From the NCBI GenBank assembly GCA_038049695.1, contig CP142452.1:81324501-81388500 (forward strand): 64,000 nucleotides of DNA, in the 5' to 3' direction. The translations under genes and the position numbers were made by a program. The notes beneath the pieces were generated by a model, which was not told the DNA's origin, searched no databases, and was given only the letters and a program-made list of their open reading frames with translations. This DNA is from Cinnamomum chago (lineage: Eukaryota; Streptophyta; Magnoliopsida; Laurales; Lauraceae). Every line of letters starts with the position of its first letter. Position 1 is the first letter of the stretch. Positions 23,574 through 37,400 of this stretch are shown piece after piece.

Positions 23574-24589
23574 TAGGGCTGGACATGGGCTGTTCAAATC
23601 GGTTTAACACTAAAACCAACAACCAAACCGAACATGTCGGTTTTTTAATTGACTGATCTGATCCGACCGATGAAGAGGGCTTAAACTGAATCGATCCGAA
23701 CCGAACCAAACCAAACGGTTTGGTTCGGTTCGGTCGGTTAAACCGTTGTTTTTTGTTTTATTTTATTTTGAAAATCAAACATTGAGAATTTCAATATGCT
23801 AATACCCCGTCCTTTGTATTTATTCCAATGTTTAGTGTAATCATAAAAATCCAACATTCTAAACTGGACTAAACGCATATAAAAAAATAATTCTACTCCA
23901 AAAAGAGAGTTTGGACTAAATGTAAGCGCGAAAAAAAAAAAAAACACCAGCTTGCAGTGAAACATTTATTCCGCATGATACCATTTGGAATCACAATAGA
24001 ATAATAGTTCATTTCAATAAAAGTCACACACAAACAAAATCTGTATCAGAATCCACTAAAATTTTCATAAATGAAGGTTTCTTAACACATTGGTTAGGTG
24101 AAACCAAAACCAACCATCAAAAGGCTAGGCTCTACTAGCTTTTCTAGCATTTTCAAGAGTGCAGCCTTCTGATAAAAACTTCATTGAAATGAGGTAGGAA
24201 TTATGATAGAAGGAAAACACCCTGTACAGTAATCCCTCCATCCGCAATGAAGTATCAAAAAACATTTGAGAGATTAGAGGAGATGTATTGAGGCAGTGTT
24301 AGACGGTTAAGTTCATGTGATGATGGAGTTGTGGAATTTAACTTTGAAAGTAGTAAAAAACGAAAACCTAAGGCTAAAATAGTAAAAAAGCAACACTTAA
24401 GTTACTACATACGGTCGATTCGGTTTAAGCGGTTAACCGTGGGCTCAAACTGATAACTGACTTATGTAAGCGGTTTTTATGATTTTCAAACTGTTAGCTA
24501 AACCGATCTACTATAAACCTATCCGAACCGCTTGGTTCGATCGGTTCGATTCAGTTTTGCGGTGATACCGGATTTTTTATGCAACCCTA
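23574..24589. mobile_element. Non-autonomous hAT element, copy A, inside satellite unit
   Basis: 1,016 bp starting TAGGGCTGGACATGG and ending ATGCAACCCTA, with the 8-bp duplication AATATAAG at 23566-23573 and 24590-24597. The ends are rich in CGGTTTGGTTCGG words. The AT-rich middle contains short runs unlike the termini. No transposase. Nearly the same sequence recurs in copy B. Confidence 0.82.
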
Positions 24590-24876
24590 AATATAAGGCC
24601 TACTCGGCCCCACCTTTAATCACTTCACCCCTTTTGCATACTTATCTTGCGTGATTGAGTATCATATTTATTTTTATGCTCATCAAATCTTTATTCACTG
24701 TTGGATTGACTCTAAAAATTTTATATGGTAATAAACCATCAAATCTTTATGCATTTCAATCAACAATTAGGATAATTAAATGTAGCTGTTTTTTTTTTTT
24801 CATGATTCTTATATATCCATGAATAGTCCATCTTATTCTTTTGTTGGAGGACTGCTAAGTCCAGCTCCAATATAAG

Positions 24877-25883
24877 TAGGGTTGCATATGGGCTGTTTAG
24901 ATCGGTTTAACACTAAAACCAACAACCAAACCGAACATGTCGGTTTTTTAATTGACCGATCTGATCCGACCAATGAAGAACACTTAAACCAAACCAAACT
25001 GAACCAAACGGTTTGGTTCGGTTTGGTTGGTTAAACCGTTGTTTTTTATTTTATTTTATTTTTAAAATCAAACATCGAGAATTTCAATATGAAGATACCC
25101 CGTCCTTTGCATTTATTCCAATGTTTAGTGCAATCATAAAAATCCAACATTCCAGACTGGACTAAACGCATATAAAAAAATAATCTACTCCAAAAAGAGA
25201 GTTTGGACTAAACGCAAGCGCGAAAAAAAAAAAACCACCAGCTTGCAGTGAAACATTTATTCCGCATGATACCATTTGGAATTACAATAGAATAATAGTC
25301 CATTTTAATAAAAGTCACACACAAACGGAATCTGTATCAGAATTCACTAAATTTTTCAAAAATGCAAAGTTTCTTAACACATTGGTTAGGTGAGACCAAA
25401 ACCAACCATCAAAAGGCTAGGCTCTATTAGCTTTTCTAACTTTTTCAAGAGTGCAGCCTTCTGATAAAAACTTCATTGAAACGAGGTATGAATTATGATG
25501 GAACGAAAACACCCTGTACAGTAATCCCTCCATCTGCAATGAAGTATCAAAAAACATTTGAGAGATTAGAGGAGATGCATTGAGGCAATGTTAGACGGTT
25601 AAGTTCATGTGAGAATGGAGTTGTGGAATTTAACTTTGAAAGTAGTAAAAAAACGAAACCCTAAAGCTAAAATAGTAAAAAAGCAACACTTAAGTTACTA
25701 CATACGGTCGGTTCGGTTTAAGCAGTTAATCGTGGGGCTCAAACCGATAACTGACTGATGTAAGCGGGTTTTATGATTTTCAAACCGTTAGCCAAACCGA
25801 TCTACTATAAACCGATCCAAACCGCCCGGTTCGATCGGTTCGATTCAGTTTTGCGGTGATATCGGATTTTTTGTGCAGCCTTA
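24877..25883. mobile_element. Non-autonomous hAT element, copy B, inside satellite unit
   Basis: 1,007 bp starting TAGGGTTGCATATGG and ending GTGCAGCCTTA, with the same duplication AATATAAG (24869-24876 and 25884-25891) at the same position of the satellite unit as copy A. The interiors of A and B align along their whole length with scattered substitutions and small indels. That shared position and duplication mean the element-bearing unit was duplicated, rather than two insertions having happened. Confidence 0.82.
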
Positions 25884-27770
25884 AATATAAGGCCTACTCG
25901 GCCCCACCTTTAATCACTTCACCCCTTTTGTATACTTATCTTGCGTGATTGAGTATCATATCTATTTTTATGCTCTTCAAATCTTTATTCACTGTTGGAT
26001 TGACTCTAAAAATTTTACATGGTAATAAACCATCAAATCTTTATGCATTTCAATCAATAGTTAGGATAATTAAATGCAGCTGATTTTTTTCCTTGATTCT
26101 TATCCATGAATAGTCCATCCGATTCTCCTGTTGGAGGACTGCTCAATTCCTGCTCCAATATAGGGCCCACTTGGCCCCACCTTTAATCACTTCACCCTTT
26201 TTGCTTACTTATCCCATGTGATCGAGTATCATTTCAATTTTTATCCTCATCAAATCTTTACTCACCGTTGGATTAACTTAAAAGATTTTATATGGGAATA
26301 AACCATCAAATCTTTATGCATTTCAATCAATAGTTAAGATAATTAAATGCAGCTGATTTTTTTTCCTTGATTCTTATCCATGAATAGTCCATTCGATTCT
26401 CCTGTTGGAGGACTGCTTAAGTCTTGCTCCAATATAGGGCCCACTTGGCCCCACCTTTAATCACTTCACCCTTTTTGCATACTTATCCCACGTGATCGAG
26501 TATCATTTCAATTTTTATGCTCATTAAATCTTTACTCACCGTTGGATTGTCTCAAAAGATTTTATATTATAATAAACCATCAAATCTTTATGCATTTCAA
26601 TCAACAGTTAGGATAATTAAATGCACTTGATTTTTTTTTCCATGATTCTTATCCATGAATAGTTCATCCGATTCTCCTACTGGAGGACTACTCAAGTCCA
26701 GCTCCAATATAGGGCCCACTCAGCCCCACCTTTAATCACTTCACTCCTTTTGCGTACTTATCCCTCGTGATCGAGTATCATATCTATTTCTATGCTTATC
26801 AAATTTTTACTCACCCTTGGATTGACTCTAAAAATTTTATATGGTAATAAACCATGAAATCTTTATGCATTTCAATCAACAATTAGGATAATTAAATGTA
26901 GCTGATTTTTTTTCCATGATTCTTATCTATGAATAGTTCATCCGATTCTCCTGGAGGACTGCTCAAGTCCAAGTCCAATATAGAGCCCACTCAGCCCCAC
27001 CTTTAATGACTTCACCCCTTTTTGCATACTTATCCCGTGTGATGGAGTATCATATCTATTTTTATGCTAGTCAAATCTTTACTCACCCTTGGATTGACTC
27101 TAAAAAGTTTTATATGGTAATAAACCATCAAATCTTTATACATTTCAATCTACAATTAGGATAATTAAATGCAGCCAATTTTTTTCCATGATTCTTATCC
27201 ATGAATAGTTCATTCGATTCTCCTGCTGGAGGACTGCTCAAGTCCAAGGCCAATATAGAGCCCACTCGGCCCCACCTTTAATGACTTCACCCCTTTTTTA
27301 CATACTTATCCCGTGTGATGGAGTATCATATCTATTTTTATGCTAGTCAAATCTTTACTTACCCTTGGATTGGTTCTAAAAAAATTTATATGGTAATAAA
27401 CCATCAAATCTTTTTGCATTTCAATCTACAATTAGGATAATTAAATGCAGCTGATTTTTTTCCATGATTCTTATCCATGAATAGTTCATCCGATTCTCCT
27501 ACTGGAGGATTGCTCAAGTCCAAGTCCAATATAGAGCCCACTCGGCCCCACCTTTAATGACTTCACCCCTTTTTGCATACTTATCCCATGTGATGGAGTA
27601 TCATATCTATTTTTATGCTAGTCAAATCTTTACTCACCCTTGGATTGACTCTAAAATTTTTTATATGGTAATAAACCATCAAATCTTTATGCATTTCAAT
27701 CTACAATTAGGATAATTAAATGCAGCCGATTTTTTTCCATGAGTCTTATCCATGAATAGTCCATCCAACC

Positions 27771-28014
27771 TTGGTCCCACCACAAACTATTTCCAGGTGC
27801 CTTTCACCAGCGATGGTTTACTTTATTAGTAAAATGGCACTTGTTTTTTTTCTTATAAGTAACGGCCATCACCCCCTGGAACACTTCCCACATTCATTTT
27901 TCATGCAAACTCCATTTCGAAATCTTCAGACAGCGACACAAATCCTTCTCTCCCTCTCAAAGCTAAATCGAACTTTCGCGACATTTCCGATACGCTACAA
28001 ACCCCCCCTTTCAC
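27771..28014 (+). promoter_or_regulatory. Short promoter/5' UTR interval of the SAWADEE gene
   Basis: Only about 245 bp separate the last satellite unit from the start codon at 28015. The interval contains CTTATAAGTAACGG near 27852 as a weak TATA-like site and a C/T-rich stretch (27940-28015) typical of a 5' UTR. If the promoter is longer, it lies within the satellite array. Confidence 0.35.
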
Positions 28015-28379
28015 ATGCTCCCTTTCGGAACCTCGAAGCTTCCCGATATATCGGCCGCCACGCGTTCCGATAGCTTAGAGTTTCGGGCGTCCGAAGATGA
28101 CGCGTGGTACTGCGTCAACTTGGTTCTGGAAGGCGAGACACTGATGGTGAAGTTCTCCGATTTTCCAGACGATTCCTCGGACGAGAGCTTTCGAGTATCC
28201 GATTTCGGGGACTCGAAAGCGCTCGAGGATTTCAAGGAACGGTTTCGGCCGGTTTCGGTTCAGTTACAGGATCATGAGTGTCGTAAGGTGATTGAGGGCA
28301 AGATGGTTTGCGTTTCTCAGACTTGTGGAGAAAATGAGCTTAAGTTCTTCGATGCCATGATAGAGACGGTACGGTTTTG

Positions 28380-28432
<53 letters not shown>

Positions 28433-31400
28433 ATCTAACCCTCTTTTTTTTTTTTTACTGTTCCGATGTCTGGTTTTTTCTTTGATTTCGTTTCCGTTTC
28501 TGTTATTTAGGTTTTCTGTTGTTATTGTTTAACTTGTTTTGTTGATGGAACTGCTTCATTTATTTTTTTTCCTGTTCTTCTTTTTTGCCCTTTTGTGTTG
28601 CTGATGATAGTGTGGGTTCACTAGATGTATGGTAATTATGTGTTTGCAGAGGGAAAGATCTGATTGACTACTTATTGCATGAGTTCTCCTAGTACTTTCA
28701 TTTTAGCCCTCTTAAGTTTAAGTAGTTTTGAAGACATTGATAGTTTTTATTTTCAATTCATCTGTCTGAGTAACAGTTGGATTAGGATAAGTGTTTGCCT
28801 CAAGCTGCTTTGCTTATTGATGATTCTAGGGCTTGGTGCAGAATCCTAAAGCCCAATTCCTTGTAATTGTTGGGATTCTCCTGCTTCCGTTGTTATAAAA
28901 TTCTATTGTGATATTTTTTTAAAAGAAAAAAATTGGATGAATGTCAAATTGGGGAAATAAATATCAAAGGTTAGGTTTTTTGGAACAGCAACATTTGCGC
29001 CGGATTATTATTTTTTTAAATGTATATAAATAAAGAAGGGTCAGTCTTGAGTCACAATTTGCTAGTGAGAGTCTCTGGGGCTCACCTGAGGTCTTGTGTG
29101 AGTAGGAAGTGGTCCAAAAATCAGCTTGACTGGAGGTCAATGGTTGGGATGTGAAGGCCCAATGATTAAGGGTGGGAAGGGGCTTTTCTCAATGCCCAAA
29201 TACATTGGTGGTTTGAGGCTTTGAGCACAGATGAGCATCAATTTAGGAGGGGGAGTTAAATCATAAATATAGACTTTTTGGAAGGATCATTCCAACATGT
29301 GGCTTTAAGCCATTTTAGTCCTATGAGTGAGATCAGCCACAAAATCATTTATGTATGTGTAAAAAGGAGTAGGTAAACTTTTTTCTCCCTTATTTCTTTC
29401 ATTTCTTTCTTTCCCAAACCATCTTTGGAGCTTCCCTAGACTATGCTAGTGCTTCCCAAGCCTTTTTTTTTTCACCAAAACCTAATTGATCTGCTAGATT
29501 TTGGTGGATTCTCATATAAAGGCTTCTTCCCTCATCAACCACAATACCGCTATGTCCATACTTCAGTGCTTTCATAAATTCATTCATCCTGATGTAGTAG
29601 TAAATATTACTCGAAAATTGAAATCAATTCTTAACTTACTTGGTAATTGAGTATTGCACTAATGCTAGTAGTTTCTTGACTTTAAGTGTTTAACACTAAT
29701 AGTTAGTTCAAAATTATAGTTGCAATGCATACTGTAAAATTTGTGGTATTTCAACTTATTTTAATATATACGTGTAAAGTTATTTAATTCAGAACAGACT
29801 CTATAAATTTCATATAAGATATCGATTCAGGATATTATGACTTAAGGGGACTGATATTTTTATTTTTAAGTGTTTACTAATTGAAAAAAAAATGTTGCTT
29901 TCTAGCATTTTATAATATTGTGGATTTTTTGGATATTTTTTTTTGGTTCTTTTGGGGTAAAATATAAAATTGCATCGCAATGACGGTGATGCGACACCGT
30001 ATCATAATGGTTTTCAGCGTCGACCGTGATGGTGACCACGGTCACGATTTTGAACCGTTGGGCAGCTGAATTAGGATAGTTTACTGTTCTCTCTCATGTA
30101 CTGGCAAAAAAAAAAAAAAAGGACACCTTATAATGAGAATGTCAAATTAGGGATGGCAATTTTGCCCCGCCCCGCCCCGCCCCGGCTTGCCCGCCCCGCC
30201 CCGCACGGGTTTTCCCCGCCCCGATCCTTAGGTGGGGCGGGGATGGGGAATAAAACCATGCCCCGAAGGCGGGGCGGGGCGGGGATGGGTTTGCCTTTTT
30301 CCCCGCCCCGCCCCGCCCCGTTGCCCCGCCCCGTTGCCCCGCCCCGTGCCCCGCCCCATTGATTAATAATCCTCTTAAATATATATTTTAGATTTTTTTT
30401 ATAATAAATAAACATATTTATATGTAAATGTATAGATTGATTTTATGTTGTTATTAAGGGTTAAGTAGATTGATTGAAAACTTTTTTTAAAGTTAAACAT
30501 ATAATTAATTGAACCATATACATTATAAAAGCATATAATATGATCACATTCCTTCTAATTCAAATTTAATGAAATTAAAGTTGTTAAAAAATCTATCTAA
30601 GCTTATTTGACTTTAATCATATATAATGTTAAATTGTGACATGATAAATCATATTAAATAAAACGAATATAATAGAATGATAGATCATGCTTTAAGCTTA
30701 TTATAATATAGATGATTAGAGATAGCAAGGTAAATTATAATCGGTATGATTCTAATCATACTAATAACAATATAAATTATACTAATTTGATATAATATTA
30801 CAAAATATATCATGCTATACGCTTATAATAACTTATATGATTAGAAATGGCAAGGTAAATTATAGTTAGTAACTTAATATGATTCTAATTATACTAACAA
30901 CACTATAAATTATACTAATTTTAATTATATGTAATCAACCTTAGTATGATTAGAATCATTGTACTAATGATTTAACTTTGCAAGTTAAGTGTCACATAAA
31001 TAAGTAATTATTTACCTAAGCTAATATGATCCACATGCTTGGAAAGTTAAAGCGGCTGAGGTTGTTTGACACTACAATAACCATATCCACATATTGATAG
31101 GTCATTTCTCTTATCTTCGTTTTGAGGGTTTTTTTTTTTTTTTTTTTGAGTGATTTGCAACTTGCAAATAAATTGCAAACCCACGATTACCTCTTTATTA
31201 GTGAGTGGAGTTCAACACCAGAAATGAAGTGAAACCATGTATTGATGGAGATCATGATATTTTAGATAGAGATTGTCTTTTTTTATAAAGAATGTCTCAA
31301 AGCATATATGATATTTTCAAGTGTATAAATATGTATGTGTGTATATATATGTATATGTATGTGTGTATATATATACATATACATATACATATATATGTAT

Positions 31401-34400
31401 ATGTGTGTAACAATCTTGAATATATGAATATATTTTAAATAAGGTAAAGCATTACAAGAAATGAAGTTTGGTCTAGTGGTAAGACAAATTTCTAGTTACC
31501 TTTTCACCCAAGTTCGAATCCCATCTCTTGCATATTTAAAATTTTTATAGTGGCGGGGCGGGGCGGGGAACCCGTGGGTGTGGCGGGGCGGGGACGGGGC
31601 ACAAAATTGTGCCCCGAAGGCGGGGCGGGGCGGGGTCGGGGCGGGGTAAAAAAGGGGCGGGGCGGGGACGGGGCACCCCAATTCCGTCCCCGCCCCGCCC
31701 CGTTGCCATCCCTATGTCAAATTACCTTGCCTCCTAGAATACTCCCTACAAGGTTTTCCATCAGACAACTTCAGCGGATTGCAGCAGCCCAAATTCCATA
31801 TCAGAAATGCTTGCAATTAAACATGCCCATGAGTGAGCTACAGTGGTAGCTATAGCTATGTAGAGCAGGCAGGAACTGTTTTTGTTTGGGAGGTGTATTG
31901 TTGATTGTATGATATTATAATCACTAGCAAGTAACCTGTGCAATAGATGGGTCAGAATAAAAGAAAAAAAATAAATAAGAGAAATGAAACTTGTTAAAGA
32001 GAGGAAGTTGTCATATTAATTATGGTCAGTAAAAAGAATTTAAAAAACGTTTTAAGAAAATGCATGTATAGTAAAAGAAAGAAAAAAAAATAAAAATAAA
32101 AAAGTAAAAAACCCTAAACGCTACGAGACGTAAAAGAAACAAACTTGAGAAAATAAAAAATATTATGGAATATGGAATAATACTTTAAAGAAACATAAAT
32201 TTATAGATGAAAATTAAATAGCATTCGTCATAATCGTTGTCTTCATCATTGTCATTGTCGACATCATCATCATCATCATTAATGGCGGACCCAGGATTTT
32301 CATTTGGTTGGGCCAAACGATGCTCATGTTGGAAAGTCTCACATCCCACATCACCTAAGTAATAGGCTTGACACATCTTAATATACCTGTATGGGTCTTC
32401 CACCTATCAGCTCAACCTTTTGGGTTAGTATATGGTTTCTTACCGCTCAATTGAAACCAATTAAAGGAAATAAAAGAAAGAAAACTTAATTCCTAATAAG
32501 TTGTTCCAACAGAAATAAATTAACGGTAGAATATTTTAGTAAGAATTAAGAAATATGCAATGGATTTTACATAGAGACCTTGATAAATAAAAGAGGCAAA
32601 AAATAGCTAATGGGTTTTACATTTTCCTTTTTCTATATTGAGTCCTACTTTGGAGGTCTAATGTAGAGAAAAACCAATAACAATCCAAATATCTCCCAAC
32701 AGCTCAAGAATCAAAATGAAACAAATTAATAGAACTCCTACAAATAGCAAAAAATAAAAAAACTCAACTCTTAAATTCTTCCAAAACCCACAAAAAAGGT
32801 TGCAGTTTCAAATTTTAATGGTGCCTTCTGCTCTTACCCAACAATCAAATGCCTAGAGAACTTATAAAAATAAATAAATATACAAAATGAAAAACCAAAG
32901 ATAGGAATTCAAACAAACCCAAGAGTTCAAATATCAAAATTAAACAATTTCGGACTTCCTACGAGGGCATCTAAAAATCTGAATATAGTCCCTTTCCTAT
33001 CAATTCCTACTTCCTAGTACCAAAACAATGATTTCAGAGGGGAGGGGAGAGAGAGAGAGAGAGAGGAATACCTACCATATTGCTATCGGAGAGAAGCAAG
33101 GGCGTTGCAGGGGAAGGTGGAGGCTGAAGAAGAGATCAGAGATGGAGAGGGAATAGGGTTTTTGTCTTTCCGGAGTAGAACATGGGACGATGGATTACAA
33201 GTAACAAGGGCATGCCCGTCTAGCATATATCCAGTTTGGGAGTTTCGCCACCAGATCCACATAACATGGGTCCGCCCTTGAATTCATCATCATCCTATCC
33301 TTATACCAATTGTAAAAAGCCTTAAAAATACAATACAACGACAATAATAGCTAAAAGGATGAATATATAGAGAAGTAGAAAAGGGCAGTAATTTGTTTCT
33401 AAATATTAATATCAAATTAATAGAGAAATGGAAATGTATAATACATTTAAACTTCTAAAAACATAATTCATAATTTTAAGAGTCAATGAAAAATGGAAAG
33501 TAAGATATAAGGAAACATACGAAAAAAATACCAAGCATATAGTTAGTTGTTGACTTTTGAGAAAAGAATGGAACGGCATACCGTGAGGAATGACAAAATC
33601 AATGAGAAATAAGAAATAAGACAGAGAAACAATAAAGTGAAAAAAATCAATAAAATCTTTATCAAAGAATTAGAAAAAAAGATATATGGTCTTTGATAGT
33701 AAGCGCTACTGTTAACAAAATCAATGAGATATGAGAAATAAGACAAAGAAACAATAACGTGCAAAAAATCAATGCCATTTTTTAAAATTTTATCGAAGAA
33801 TTAGAAAAAAAGAAAGATAGATGGTCTTTGATAGTAAGTACTACTATTAACAATAGACATTATAGATCTATTACCCATAAAGAAGTTATTTTTTTACATT
33901 CTCTCTATGTTTTAACATACAGTATGTTTCCATATATGGCAGTGATGCTATTTTGGCAAGGCATTTAAAGCCCGATTAAACTTGCAATTTCCATCAAGAA
34001 TACTTACAAAGCAAGATCTTCCTTCCATTGTCAATCTGAAAAGATAGATAAACTAAAACTAACAAATGGAATCATATAAGCGTTCAACAAAAGTTTCAGC
34101 TCTAAAAAAGATCACATTCAGGAAATGATAACCAAAACAATCAAACAACTACAAAGAATAAAGCCAACACACTCATGGTTGAGTGGTATTGGCACTTTAG
34201 TTTCATGCAGTTGCCTAGGGATCGATCCCTGGCCTAGGTACTCAAAACACAATGATATTATTACATTTTTGTTATAAAAGATAGAGTAACACGATGGTTC
34301 AAAGAAACTTTGTTTAGTAAGAAGAAAGTAAATCTCAAGATGAATATAACGCGATTTTACTAAGCCCTTGGTTTATTTTTTTATAAAGATATCAGTTTGT

Positions 34401-37400
34401 TTGTTTAACGTGCTTTTATCAAAGTTGATTTTCTCCCTCTAGATTTCTAAAAGAGCCTGAAATCTTTAAAATATGGATGGTTACTGTAGACTGTAAAAAA
34501 TCCAAGACTTGTTCTCCAGAGTAAATCTATCTCAGTAAGCAGAGATTTGACCCTTGTAAATAAGTTCAATCTATGCATCACTTCGGTCCTGTTTGATAGC
34601 TTTCCAACAATGTATAATAATAAGATATCCAATGTATGAGTGAAAAGATATGGCCTCTTTCTTTTCCCTAGAAGCTAATGGGATCAAAAGAGGGGGAAAA
34701 AACAGAAAGTGTGACTACTCTTACATTCCATGCTTGTAAGTCCTGTATAAATGAATGCAGATGGGAGGAAGCTCTTCACCATTATGATCTACCTTTTGAG
34801 AGCTTTCCAAGGCTATATAATTCATCAAAACCTGACATACAGATGAAAGGATCAGACCTGTAGAAGTTGGTGCTCAATAGGGTTCGTTACCCTGCTTGTT
34901 CACTGGGCACATTGTGCATATTACTTCGTTTTCACCCATTTTCAGTGTAGAACTCCTATTTTTGATAGCAAACCTTCCTGAAGCTTTTTCTCGCACACAA
35001 AATCATCCAAAACCTATAAATAAGTGTCCCTAGCACGTTTAAAAACACTCATTCTCCCACAGTAACAACTACAAACATACAATAGTATTCCAAGGCATCT
35101 TGAGCTTCAAGAAAACCAAGAACTAGAAACCTTCAACTTTTAGATTCAAGTTTGTGCTTATAGAAAGAGATTGGACAAGGGATATGAAGACCTTGGATAT
35201 CTCATCCAATGTCTATTGACAATTCTTCTCTGAAGACTTTGAAGATCTGGAAATAGGTCTTCCCTTTTGTTTGTTTTCTTGTGCCAAGTGATGGACCCCA
35301 ACATAATGGGTCCTAATAGACATTGAACTAATACAATCGGTCTCTTATGGCAGGTATGCTCTGAAAAGCATGCATTAGAAAATGGGACAGAGGTGTGTAC
35401 GTGCTCCTTTGTTGTTTTCTGGCAACATGGTCCAAATGCTGGGATGAAGACATCTGCTACTATTGAAAATATTTGCCTGATAAAATATGGAAATGTAGAA
35501 ACCGATCCAGCTTTACGTTCTTTTCTGGAACTATCTAGAAAGAAACTTGACAAAAATAGCAGTGGAAGGTCAGCGCCTAAAGATGGTCCATGCTGTACTC
35601 AACCCTGTGGGCCTTATGTCAATAGCAATTCCAAAAGATCTTACAAAATCCCAGCAGAGGTAAGTTAAGCTCTTATATACAATCGTCGAATTTTAGGGCC
35701 TTTTTGGAGCATGGTCGGTGGAACTTGTGGTTAGTAAAATGGAGCTTGTATTCTAATGGAAGTGTATCTGATCATTTCGGTTGGTTACATTTTTCCATGA
35801 ATACCTCTCATCAACAAACAGAAAGATAAATTGATCTCCCATTTTTATGCTTTTTACCATTTGCTGCACCCCCACTTTAAACAGGTACATGGTTATCTTG
35901 GAGGTTGTGAAGCCAAATTGCATTGCACACACGCGCGCATATATTGTATATTTAAGACATTATGTTGAATCTAGGTCTAGAGTTTGTTTGATGCTCACTC
36001 TTTCCTGTCTTTGCAGGAACTGCAGATTCTTGAACAGCCTGATAATACGATCCAAACATTTTTAGGTTTGTTTCTATCTGCTACTGCTTCCCACATTTAT
36101 GGGCTAGCTCCTCAAGGAGCAATGCTAATTGATGGTGCACAAAATAATGTAAAAGGTGGAACCCAGTATGGCCTGGCCTAAGATCAGGCCGGGGGTTTAT
36201 AAGCCACTGCATTGTGTTTTGGATGCATCCAACTTTATCAGGAGTGGTATGGCCTGACGTTTGGGTGTATTTTGTCGAATTGGTTGGTGGCTTGAAGTAC
36301 AAAACATGCCATGTTGGAGCATGTAGCCATGAATGTGGGGTCTGGAACTATAGACTAGATGGCTTTTGTCGGTAACATGGATAAAAAGATAAGAACCCCT
36401 TAAATGCTTTCTTGATTTTATTACTGCAGGGAAGAGAAGTAATGGTACTAAAAGAATGAGAGAGGATACTGATCTGGGAGTTGATTCCTTTTCTTCAGAG
36501 GACCTTGAAGGGGCAAGCCGCAGTTATTTTATATTGATCGAGAACATGGAAAAAGATACATCTGCATCAATGATAGTAGATTTTATATATCAAGAAACAT
36601 CTACTTTGTGTCAGGCCTTGGTATTGCCTAGCTCTTTACCAGAAGCATATAAAAGGGGAGCTATCTTCATAGAAAACCGAGAGAAGTTCAATAGGTTATC
36701 TAGGTTTTTACGTAGTCCGGACCATTTTATAGTATCTTCAAGAGGAAGGTATTGTGTTATTTACCTTCTATGTTGGAAAGATACTTAAAATTATGCAATG
36801 TTTTTCTCGAGTCATGTCTATCTTTATCTGTATTCCTGTCATTTCAATGTTGTAATTGGCCATCATAGATTTGTCTCTCATATTATTTCAAACTGCATGG
36901 AAGCCTCATTACATGGCAATCTCAACTTCTTTAGTTCCATTTGCTATGCTATTGCTTTTGCTTCATTTCTGTTAGTGAAATATCATTACATTCATCACAA
37001 ATTTTATTTGTTTGAATTCTCACTGTGAATCATTCCATCTTTCCTTCTCACATACCAACACTCAACCCAGCAACCACTTACTTGAAAAATCCCATCCTAA
37101 CCAGGTGGAAATTAAGTATAGTAGCTGGTAAATATTTGATCTTTCACCTATTCTTTGGTTCTCACATTTTGATTTTAACAACTTACTTAATCAGTTATTG
37201 TCGGTATGTTTATTTTGCTTCCGCTTTCTTTGCAGACCATGGGTTATAACAAAGAATAAATGGAGCCCGGAAACACTTGCAGGCATGATACCAAAATCTG
37301 AGGTTAGATATCAGTTATTTGTCTTTAAAAATGTCTCATGTGTAAAGCTTTCTACTTTTCTTTGTAGTACATATTTTTAGTATCCAATGAAATGAACTAG

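Larger units (their letters stand above)
22160..27770. repeat. Satellite array of about 275-bp units
   Basis: About 13 head-to-tail units. The landmark CTGGAGGACTGCTCAAG begins units at about 22177, 22451, 22726, 23001, 23268, 23543, 24846, 26132, 26407, 26682, 26953, 27228 and 27504, so the period is 267-276 bp apart from the two units carrying insertions. Each unit also carries GGGCCCACTCGGCCCCACC, AATCTTTACTCACC, ATCAAATCTTTATGCATTTC and TTATCCATGAATAGTCCAT. Units look 85-95% alike by eye. Units starting at 23543 and 24846 each carry a ~1 kb hAT element at the same internal position. The array ends about 245 bp upstream of the SAWADEE gene start codon. Confidence 0.92.

Noticed and set aside
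22160..27770. CRISPR-like array
   Set aside because: The repeats are long (about 275 bp) and directly adjacent with no unique spacers, in a plant nuclear context; this is a satellite.
30096..30415. Pro/Arg/Gly-rich frames on both strands
   Set aside because: They are translations of the CCCCG pentamer array at the end of a hAT element.
35158..35553. 131-codon minus-strand frame
   Set aside because: Largely antisense to exon 2 of the SAWADEE gene, which has family similarity and proper splice sites.
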